From CAZPHU01 sp964419255 (GTDB lineage Bacteria; Fibrobacterota; Chitinivibrionia; Chitinivibrionales; CAYFVL01), in assembly GCA_964419255.1 (NCBI GenBank), contig CAYQOU010000089.1:1-11597 (forward strand): 11,597 nucleotides of DNA, written 5' to 3'. Both the position numbers and the translations under genes were made by a program. Each line of letters starts with the position of its first letter. Position 1 is the stretch's first letter. Positions 6,788 to 11,597 of the stretch are shown piece after piece. The notes beneath the pieces are model-generated. The model ran no database searches, was not told the origin of the DNA, and worked only from the letters and a program-made list of their open reading frames with translations.

Positions 6788-7203
6788 TCAGAAGTGTATT
6801 TGCAGGATAGTCATCATATCCAGTAGCGCCTGTGTGGGATGCTCGTGGAGACTGTCACCCGCATTTATGACCACCGCATCGGTACACTGGGTCAAAAAGA
6901 TGTGGGTACTCCGGCCGCGCGGTGACGGACTACGACCATATCTATTTTCATCGCCGCGATATTGCGGATGGTGTCCTTGAGCGTTTCACCCTTGTTGACC
7001 GAGCTGGTGGAAGTAGAAAAGTTTAGTGGATTGGCAGCCAGAGGTTTTTCGGCGAGTTTAAAAGAGAGGCGGGTACTGTTTTCATAAACAGGTTGAGACG
7101 GTTGTTTCCTCGCAGGTGGGAAACTGCTTAGGTTTTTACTTCTGTTTTCTTGTAAGGGAAAAACAGTCATAGTTTTTGCTGGCAAAAATGTTGTTCCGAG
7201 CAA
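6788..7203 (-). pseudogene. pyrB: Truncated, frameshifted aspartate carbamoyltransferase remnant
   Basis: On the minus strand, a frame starting near 7203 encodes NFSTSTSSVNKGETLKDTIR and then MKIDMVVVRHRAAGVP, clear matches to the catalytic chain of aspartate carbamoyltransferase (carbamoyl phosphate plus aspartate to carbamoylaspartate in pyrimidine synthesis). After GVP a one-base loss near 6900 shifts the frame. The next frame continues IFLTQCTDAVVINAGDSLHE then HPTQALLDM, and stops at 6788-6790. Upstream, VSHLRGNNRLNLF lies in another frame from YENSTRLSF, implying a second one-base loss, and two codons of the STRTR carbamoyl-phosphate site are missing. Only about the first 150 of roughly 310 residues are represented. 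It cannot make an active enzyme. A functional copy is expected elsewhere in the genome. Confidence 0.82.
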
Positions 7204-7217
7204 AAATGTTGATCCGA
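7182..7217. repeat. Tandem 18-base repeat, two copies
   Basis: GCAAAAATGTTGTTCCGA (7182-7199) is followed directly by GCAAAAATGTTGATCCGA (7200-7217), 17 of 18 identical. The first copy also pairs with TTTTTGC just to its left (about 7173-7179) to make a tight hairpin. It sits at the 5' edge of the pyrB remnant and probably arose by slippage during its decay. Confidence 0.7.
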
Positions 7218-7315
7218 GCGGTGCTGGGAGTCATTATTCCCCGGCATGTACGCATTTTTGAGTCTCCATATTTCTCATCCGCATAAATTTAACGCTCATA
7301 AAAGGAGATATGAAT

Positions 7316-7780
7316 ATGTCACATGCATTTCTTTTAATCAAACGGATGTTTGAAGAGGGTTTGGCATTTATCGCGCATATGTTTCGAAATCGTGAGCAAC
7401 ATTTCGGTGATGGACGGCAGGCTTCGTCAGCATCTTATTGCTCCACCTGTATCCAAACACTGGCAGACGATGCATATGTCCGCGACGGGAGTGAAGAGCT
7501 GAACAAAGATTATCTCCTGGCCGGGCCTGACGACCGCACACCCACATGCATGACGGCTGCTTGCATAGACGGCATAACAATCTATTACCAGCCTGTGGAA
7601 TATGTATATGTTGAATCCCGCTTTCCCCAGGTAGTCGATTCAGACAGCGGAGAATGGGAGTGGCCGGTTTGTATGACTGATAAGAATCTTGTGCATGATG
7701 ATCTGCAAGGTATAACCGGTGGTGATGAGAAGTTTATTTCCGAGGAAGTATTTCCCCCGTATTATCTGAACGAAATATAG
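7316..7780 (+). CDS. Orphan protein of unknown function with scattered cysteines
   Basis: I do not recognise this 154-residue protein. The start at 7316 is preferred over the ATG at 7310 because AAAGGAG lies eight bases before it and only two before 7310. The first 22 residues (MSHAFLLIKRMFEEGLAFIA) look amphipathic rather than like a signal peptide. The body is acidic and contains CSTC, then CMTAAC, then a single Cys in WPVCMTDK, which could bind a metal or form disulfides. It ends EEVFPPYYLNEI, similar to a segment at the left edge of the window. It stands alone between a pseudogene and a gene-poor stretch, with no terminator I can point to. The ribosome site and codon-like composition argue for a real gene. 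Confidence 0.6.
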   Translation: MSHAFLLIKRMFEEGLAFIAHMFRNREQHFGDGRQASSASYCSTCIQTLADDAYVRDGSEELNKDYLLAGPDDRTPTCMTAACIDGITIYYQPVEYVYVESRFPQVVDSDSGEWEWPVCMTDKNLVHDDLQGITGGDEKFISEEVFPPYYLNEI

Positions 7781-7999
7781 CGGAAATACAGATGCACTTG
7801 AAAGCGGTTTTGTGACCCTATCCTTTTTGGTTTGCTTATCTGCATCGAATCTGCTCAAAAGTATGCCTGTTTTGTATCTTGTCGGATGCATTGCGTCCGA
7901 AGAAAATCCACTCAAATGTCTTTTTTTGGCTAATCGAACGGATAATTATCTCCTACCTGAATTATGCAAATCGCCAAAATCCCCTTTCAAGGAGAATGC

Positions 8000-8146
8000 A
8001 TGAGAGTCGTATGTCTGAGAGTTGTGGTGATAATTTCAGCCGACTCACCGAAGAACCGATGCCGGCTCTGCCGGTTGAGGGTTGTGATAGTGGACAATCA
8101 CCCCATCATCCACAAGGCTGGACGGTGCTGCCATACTCACCTATGA
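8000..8146 (+). pseudogene. Short frame resembling a response-regulator N-terminus
   Basis: An ATG at 8000 has GGAG five bases upstream and opens 48 codons. Residues 26-40 read RLRVVIVDNHPIIHK, very like the first strand and acidic pocket of LuxR-type response regulators (typically RVLIVDDHPIVR), with the second acidic Asp replaced by Asn. The frame ends soon after in a Cys/His-rich tail. The preceding 25 residues contain a similar CLRVVVIIS stretch, so a small duplication is possible. It is either a remnant of a regulator gene or a coincidence. I favour a remnant only weakly. Confidence 0.25.
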
Positions 8147-8246
8147 AAATCTACACAAGATGCAAACAGGAAGACTTTTTATCAAAACAATAACTATACA
8201 CAAATAAAGGTGTTATAGAATTAATTCTGCCGCATAGCTCACCTGC

Positions 8247-8273
8247 AACTGCTGCCATTTGCAGGCAGCAGTT
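8247..8273. other. 10-bp hairpin upstream of the 8344 gene
   Basis: AACTGCTGCC (8247-8256) pairs perfectly with GGCAGCAGTT (8264-8273) across a seven-base loop. An overlapping alternative pairs CTGCAA with TTGCAG. A T-rich but interrupted tract follows. It may be a weak terminator for transcription coming from the left, lying just before the next promoter. Confidence 0.5.
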
Positions 8274-8287
8274 TGTCATCTATTGCT

Positions 8288-8316
8288 TTGACTTTTACAC
8301 CGGTATCGGGTAGATT
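8288..8316 (+). promoter_or_regulatory. Sigma-70-type promoter for the TIGR02147 gene
   Basis: TTGACT (8288-8293), a 17-base spacer and TAGATT (8311-8316) give a good -35/-10 pair. A start about 7 bases on would leave a short leader of about 20 bases, still including AAAGGA nine bases before the ATG at 8344. Confidence 0.55.
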
Positions 8317-8343
8317 ATATAAGGAGAGAAAGGACATCGGTAC

Positions 8344-9228
8344 ATGATCGCAGTATATGGTTATCTGGATTTTGTTGAGTATCTTCTGGCGGATTTCGAG
8401 CAGAGGAAAAACCGCAACAGGCGCTATTCCTTTCGAGCTATGGCCGAGAAACTAAATTTGAGTTCCAGCACGGTGGTGCGGATCATGAATGGAAAACGGG
8501 GAATAAGCAGCAGCATGGTTCCGCGTTTCATACAGTATCTGAAGCTTGACAAGGACGAGGCAGCCTATTTCAGCTGCATGGTAACTTTCAAGACGGCTCG
8601 TTCCGAGCAGACACGTATGGCGGCATACCGGGAAATGATTTTATTGCGCGGCTGCCGCACAAAAACCATATCGGAGCAACAGTATGCATTTTATGAGAAG
8701 TGGTATTACGCCGCCATACGGGAGCTTCTCCGGTTCTGTCGTTTTACCGGAGAGTATGACAAACTTGCCGGTTTGCTGATACCGCCGATCACCGAGTCGC
8801 AGGCTCGTCGATCCATCGAAATCCTTCGGGAGCTGGGGTTGATAGCATGCGAAGGGTCACACTACTGTGTGACAAACGAAAGTATCTCAACCGGAGAGAT
8901 CTGGGGGGATGCGGCTATTCATACCTATCAGCGCGAAGTTTCTCAGAAGGCGGTAGAGGCGCTGGAGAATCTCACCAAAAAGGAACGGGATTTTTCAACC
9001 ATGACCATGTGTTACAGCAGTAAGGGGTTTGCCAAAGTCCGTGAGCTTCTGAAGCGTACGCGGGAAGAGCTGACGCGGATAGAGAAAACCGATACGGATC
9101 CTGACACGGTGTATCAGGTGAATTTTCAATTTTTTCCTTTGTCAAAACAGTGCGGCGGAGATCTATGCGGCAGAAAAAAGAAAAAATGGAAATGTACAAC
9201 TGACGATATAGTTACATCACATATGTAA
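8344..9228 (+). CDS. TIGR02147 family protein, probable HTH regulator
   Basis: The family is known from Fibrobacter and related genomes, where many copies occur; its function is not established. The start is conserved (YLDFVEYLLADFEQRKNRN, residues 7-25). A helix-turn-helix-like part follows: YSFRAMAEKLNLSSSTVVRIMNGKRGIS at 28-55. The family core EQQYAFYEKWYYAAIRELL is near 121-139, and IPPITESQARRSIEILRELGLI reads as a winged-helix segment. The block KKERDFSTMTM and the VYQVNFQFFPLSK ending also match family members. After that ending about 25 extra residues (CGGDLCGRKKKKWKC) form an unusual Cys/Lys tail. It is followed 66 bases later by a secreted protein gene, probably in the same transcript, which might be its target. 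Confidence 0.85.
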   Translation: MIAVYGYLDFVEYLLADFEQRKNRNRRYSFRAMAEKLNLSSSTVVRIMNGKRGISSSMVPRFIQYLKLDKDEAAYFSCMVTFKTARSEQTRMAAYREMILLRGCRTKTISEQQYAFYEKWYYAAIRELLRFCRFTGEYDKLAGLLIPPITESQARRSIEILRELGLIACEGSHYCVTNESISTGEIWGDAAIHTYQREVSQKAVEALENLTKKERDFSTMTMCYSSKGFAKVRELLKRTREELTRIEKTDTDPDTVYQVNFQFFPLSKQCGGDLCGRKKKKWKCTTDDIVTSHM

Positions 9229-9294
9229 ACAGAAGATACGCGGATCCGTTTCTTTACAGGCAGTACCGCATACACTTACCCGAGGAGGTGACCG

Positions 9295-10227
9295 ATGAAA
9301 AGGATATGTTTCGGCTGTTTGATAGTTTTAGGGGCGATTGTGTTCCGCGGATGGGGATGTCTTGCTCCGGCAAACATGCAGGGGGTTGCGTTTACAAATG
9401 AAGAGTCGCTCGATCTGGAATTGTTGCGGAGTCTTGGGACGGAAGGGGAGCACTATGTTGTCGATGGCGAGGCGCCGCAGGAGGCGGTTCGTTACCGGTC
9501 GCATTATGATGAGCGTGCGATGGTGTATGTCGGCACATATGGATTGAGCTATCAGGAGGGGCTTGCATTACAATGTATGGGAGTCATTTTGGATCCATCG
9601 ATTCTGGAAGGCTTGTATCAACCTCCTTCGGTAGAGGTTTTTGATTTTACCGCGGCAGTTGTCACCGAGTTGCAGTGGCTTGTGGAGCAAGGGGTGATAG
9701 ACTTGACGGATGGGTTGATAGATACGATCGATTCCGCATTAACCCAGGCATCAAACGGTGGTATACAGTATTGGACATTACAAACAGATGTTCTCGGTTA
9801 CAATTCATGGTATAGATACAATGAGCAGTCTGGCGTCTGGTCCACCAAGGGGGAGGATGTGGATGCGGTCAGAGGTGTTAACGGCGGCTGTGGAGTTATT
9901 AGTCCCGAATTCCAAAATCTGGAGGCTTTGCTTTCCAGCCCCAGTACGGTCGCACCTGTTATCCGTTTGGCCGGTAGGCATGAGCAGGTTTCGGTTTGGC
10001 ACAGCGCATCCAGCCCGGTTCTGCACCTTGCCAATCCATCTCAGCGGCCGCTGTCGGTGAAAGTGGTATCGATCAACGGAAAGGCTGTCGCCCGGTTTAC
10101 CATCCCGGCCGGTGCGAGGGAGTACAAAATGAGTAAGGACATGATTACCGACCTGGGCATGACCCCATGTTTTCTGGAGGTGGAGGGCGTACAGCAGAAA
10201 ATCCGTTTTCTGCCGAATATTCGATGA
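9295..10227 (+). CDS. Secreted protein of unknown function
   Basis: The 310-residue product begins with a likely Sec signal peptide (MKRICFGCLIVLGAIVFRGW, cut around 25-27). Cys22 lacks a proper lipobox, so it is probably not a lipoprotein. The middle (about 30-215) is acidic, rich in aromatic residues and matches no family I recognise. The last 85 residues, with LSVKVVSINGKAVARFTIPAG (20-residue limit applied: key residues V-S-I-N-G-K and I-P-A-G), resemble the beta-sandwich C-terminal domains that end many secreted Fibrobacterota and Bacteroidota proteins, but no clear sorting signal is visible. GAGGAGGTG four bases before the ATG is a strong ribosome site. It lies 66 bases after the TIGR02147 gene and before a strong hairpin. 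Confidence 0.75.
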   Translation: MKRICFGCLIVLGAIVFRGWGCLAPANMQGVAFTNEESLDLELLRSLGTEGEHYVVDGEAPQEAVRYRSHYDERAMVYVGTYGLSYQEGLALQCMGVILDPSILEGLYQPPSVEVFDFTAAVVTELQWLVEQGVIDLTDGLIDTIDSALTQASNGGIQYWTLQTDVLGYNSWYRYNEQSGVWSTKGEDVDAVRGVNGGCGVISPEFQNLEALLSSPSTVAPVIRLAGRHEQVSVWHSASSPVLHLANPSQRPLSVKVVSINGKAVARFTIPAGAREYKMSKDMITDLGMTPCFLEVEGVQQKIRFLPNIR

Positions 10228-10251
10228 ATCGTTTGCGTGCTGCTTGTGGTT

Positions 10252-10291
10252 AGACATAAACGCCCCTACATTTGTGGGGGCGTTTATGTCT
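10252..10291. terminator. Very strong hairpin after the secreted-protein gene, no U-tract
   Basis: AGACATAAACGCCCC (10252-10266) pairs perfectly with GGGGCGTTTATGTCT (10277-10291), and the ten loop bases can extend the stem by three to four more pairs. It starts 24 bases past the stop codon. Only two Ts follow, so classical rho-independent termination would be poor. It may protect the 3' end of the message, act with another factor, or be a mobile palindrome. Confidence 0.55.
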
Positions 10292-10397
10292 TGGGACGAC
10301 AGCACTACAAAAGCGCTTCTGTGGAGCGACTAAAATTGTGATGAGAGGCAATATCTTACACGCATCCGACTCATAACAAAAAATTATAACGTCTAAA

Positions 10398-10409
10398 CCA
10401 GACGTCTGG
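10398..10409. promoter_or_regulatory. Perfect 12-base palindrome, possible operator
   Basis: CCAGACGTCTGG is fully self-complementary. A TACAAT that could serve as a -10 box starts four bases downstream, so a regulator bound to the palindrome would overlap a promoter for the small ORF at 10473. No good -35 is visible. Confidence 0.35.
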
Positions 10410-10472
10410 CTTACAATATTGAGAATCTGTCTGCCCCAGCGTGATGCGGAACGTAAAAGCGAGGAGGAGATC

Positions 10473-10589
10473 ATGCGTGAATTCAACGAAAAGGTGGAGG
10501 TCGTTGGAGGCGAACAGGACGATACTTTGAAAAAAAAGACTGAATGTGACGAAGATCACAGTAGTATAGGTTGGAATGTCTTATCTTAG
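10473..10589 (+). CDS. Possible 38-residue small protein
   Basis: ATG at 10473 follows AGGAGG by five bases, as strong a ribosome site as any in the window. The product starts MREFNEKVEVVGGEQDD and ends SIGWNVLS; it is charged and hydrophilic with one Cys and no membrane segment. The frame is also open upstream to about 10376, where GAGGAGGAG would encode Glu-Glu-Glu, so a longer form with a rare start cannot be excluded. I recognise no family. Its small size keeps confidence low. Confidence 0.35.
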   Translation: MREFNEKVEVVGGEQDDTLKKKTECDEDHSSIGWNVLS

Positions 10590-10718
10590 TGAACGGAACT
10601 TTTAATAGAAAAGAGTCAATATTCGGAATGGTTTACCGGATTGAAACAATCATTTCATCAAGGCAACGATATAAGCGTTTAAAATCCTTTTACTTATTAC
10701 CTTAAAGGGGGAGTACTT

Positions 10719-11468
10719 ATGTTTAAACCAAAATTGTCCGCATTTCTTGTCCTGCCCGCATTTCTTCTGATGATCGGCTGTGACGATAATCCGGCTAATC
10801 CGGGCGGCGGGAACAAACCTTTGGATAATGATCTTGTCGGCGAGTGGCAGATTGAAAAGAAAGAAACCAACGGTATCGACGTGTCGTTAACTCCCGGCTA
10901 TTCCGAAGAGTATGTGTTTAAAGCTGACGGGACATATGAATACACTCTTACCGGGGATGCCGGAAATCATTCGGGAAACTGGCACGTCTCTGGCGACTCC
11001 GTATATATGGATGGCTTTGGTCAATCCGTTGGTATACCCTACAGCTTTGAAGGTTCTATGCTGGTGACTGATCAGAGTGGTACCAAGAGTTTTTTCACCA
11101 AAACGGGAGACGCTGGGGGCACCGGGGGAGACGGTGGAGATGGTGGAGATGGTGGAGATGGCACAGGTTCCCTGTTAGGTACGTGGGAATGTTACAAGGT
11201 GGAAATGGTAGACCAAACAGGTGAGACCGTGATTCTTACCCCAAATGATGAAATGTGGGTTGTCTTTGGTGATGTGGAGATTACTTTCACCTCGAATAAC
11301 GTGACCATGACTCTTGCAGGAGAAGGGGCTGAGACGTCTCCCTATACCTATGAAAATGGGGTATTTACTGCTGCTGAAATGCAAGCGGAGGTTACTTTCG
11401 AATCTTCTGATCGCATGGTTATGGAAGATTTAGAGCAGGGGTTGAAAATGTGGCTTAGAAAGAAATAA
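10719..11468 (+). CDS. Lipoprotein with two tandem lipocalin-like domains
   Basis: The 249-residue product has a lipoprotein signal peptide ending in LMIGC, with Cys21 as the acylated residue. Two similar halves follow: residues 39-128 begin LVGEWQIEKKETNG and residues 152-249 begin LLGTWECYKVEMVDQ. Each continues with a LTP segment and beta-rich strands, as in the lipocalin-like families (PF13648 and relatives). They are joined by a flexible Gly/Asp linker (about 130-150) made of GGD repeats. Such domains are found on surface or periplasmic lipoproteins; ligands are mostly unknown. Asp at positions +2 and +3 after the Cys would mean inner-membrane retention under E. coli rules, which may not apply here. 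GGGGGAG five bases before the ATG is the ribosome site, and a strong terminator follows, so the gene is probably monocistronic. Confidence 0.85.
   Translation: MFKPKLSAFLVLPAFLLMIGCDDNPANPGGGNKPLDNDLVGEWQIEKKETNGIDVSLTPGYSEEYVFKADGTYEYTLTGDAGNHSGNWHVSGDSVYMDGFGQSVGIPYSFEGSMLVTDQSGTKSFFTKTGDAGGTGGDGGDGGDGGDGTGSLLGTWECYKVEMVDQTGETVILTPNDEMWVVFGDVEITFTSNNVTMTLAGEGAETSPYTYENGVFTAAEMQAEVTFESSDRMVMEDLEQGLKMWLRKK
11124..11162 (+). repeat. In-frame nine-base minisatellite encoding Gly-Gly-Asp
   Basis: GGTGGAGAT is repeated three times without change (11133-11159), after one related unit and before a partial GGC. It encodes the domain linker of the lipoprotein. Uniform codons across the units suggest recent slippage, so copy number could vary between strains. 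Confidence 0.8.
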
Positions 11469-11492
11469 ATAATCGTGGCTTTTTTCTTATTT

Positions 11493-11527
11493 CGACCTGT
11501 GTGAATCGTTCACACAGGTCGTTTTTT
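11493..11527 (+). terminator. Rho-independent terminator of the lipoprotein gene
   Basis: CGACCTGTGTGAA (11493-11505), loop TCG and TTCACACAGGTCG (11509-11521) form a perfect 13-bp stem followed by six Ts. It starts 24 bases after the stop codon. Confidence 0.93.
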
Positions 11528-11546
11528 CAGCGGCTTTTTTCAGCGG
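11522..11546. repeat. Short direct repeat just after the terminator
   Basis: TTTTTTCAGCGG occurs twice in a row, separated by one base, right after the terminator stem. The second T-run could back up termination. Confidence 0.5.
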
Positions 11547-11597
11547 TCGTGCGATTATTCTCGCGGATCTTTTCTTTGCGCGCCCCGGCGGGGGCGT

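Larger units (their letters stand above)
6532..7309. other. Gene-poor stretch between the ATPase gene and the 7316 gene
   Basis: Nearest the ATPase gene is the regulatory repeat region. From about 6788 to 7203 lies a decayed pyrB fragment. From 7182 to 7217 is a tandem 18-base repeat. The remaining parts (about 6674-6787 and 7218-7309) show no gene or structure I can support. Confidence 0.6.
7781..8343. other. Gene-poor stretch between the 7316 and 8344 genes
   Basis: This 563-base stretch holds a stem-loop at 7882-7900 (8-bp stem with one G-T pair), a 48-codon frame with a response-regulator look (8000-8146), a hairpin at 8247-8273, and the promoter of the next gene (8288-8316). Several overlapping short open frames cover it, none convincing. 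It reads like decayed sequence. Confidence 0.5.
10228..10718. other. Gene-poor stretch between secreted-protein and lipoprotein genes
   Basis: After the strong hairpin comes a second small stem (CGCTTC with GGAGCG, about 10314-10328), then a perfect palindrome at 10398-10409 and a possible 38-codon ORF at 10473-10589. The last 130 bases before the lipoprotein gene are AT-rich and presumably carry its promoter, but I cannot pick a convincing -35/-10 pair. Confidence 0.5.

Noticed and set aside
7882..7900. Stem-loop TCGGATGC/GCGTCCGA as a terminator of the 7316 gene
   Set aside because: It is about 100 bases past the stop codon and has no U-tract on either strand.
7640..7915. Minus-strand 91-codon frame opposite the end of the 7316 gene
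   Set aside because: No recognisable similarity, and it overlaps a gene with a better start signal.
9805..10305. Minus-strand 166-codon frame opposite the secreted-protein gene
   Set aside because: It runs through the strong hairpin and lacks a ribosome site, while the plus-strand gene has a signal peptide and GAGGAGGTG site.
11527..11597. Possible end of a convergent minus-strand gene at the right edge
   Set aside because: All three minus frames are open for a short distance and one runs through the terminator stem, so none can be chosen from 70 bases.

Overview
The window looks like chromosomal DNA from a diderm (Gram-negative type) bacterium. A TonB-dependent receptor, a periplasmic binding protein and a lipoprotein all imply an outer membrane. 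The gene at 8344-9228 belongs to the TIGR02147 family, which from general knowledge is abundant in Fibrobacterota and relatives such as Chitinivibrionia and rarer elsewhere. I therefore lean towards a Fibrobacterota-like organism, but nothing here names a species.

Left part (about 146-6531, all minus strand): a metal-chelate uptake locus. In transcription order it holds an ABC ATPase (TTG start at 6531), a 273-base leader with stem-loops, a TonB-dependent receptor (TTG start at 5475), a binding protein that overlaps the receptor gene by 4 bases, a FecCD-type permease 15 bases further on, and, after about 200 bases, a class I SAM O-methyltransferase. A likely rho-independent terminator follows at 146-169. 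Together the products would carry a metal chelate (ferric siderophore, other metallophore or corrinoid) from outside the cell to the cytoplasm. Two things are unusual: the permease has a 60-residue cytoplasmic N-terminal tail with nine histidines, and a methyltransferase sits at the end. A short motif recurs upstream of both the ATPase and the receptor and may be a shared operator. The first 141 bases hold the open tail of a possible convergent gene.

Middle (about 6532-8343): a gene-poor, decayed stretch. It contains a truncated, frameshifted aspartate carbamoyltransferase (pyrB) remnant on the minus strand, a tandem 18-base repeat, one intact orphan gene with scattered cysteines (7316-7780, good ribosome binding site), and a 48-codon frame that resembles the first residues of a response regulator.

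Right part (8344-11527, plus strand): a TIGR02147 protein behind a good sigma-70-type promoter, then a secreted protein of unknown function 66 bases downstream. After these come a very strong hairpin without a U-tract, a gene-poor stretch with a perfect 12-base palindrome and a possible 38-residue ORF, and a lipoprotein made of two tandem lipocalin-like domains joined by a Gly-Asp repeat linker. A textbook terminator closes this last gene.

I found no rRNA, tRNA, CRISPR array, transposase or replication origin. The most useful leads are the His-tailed permease with its methyltransferase partner, the shared operator-like motif, and the pyrB remnant.
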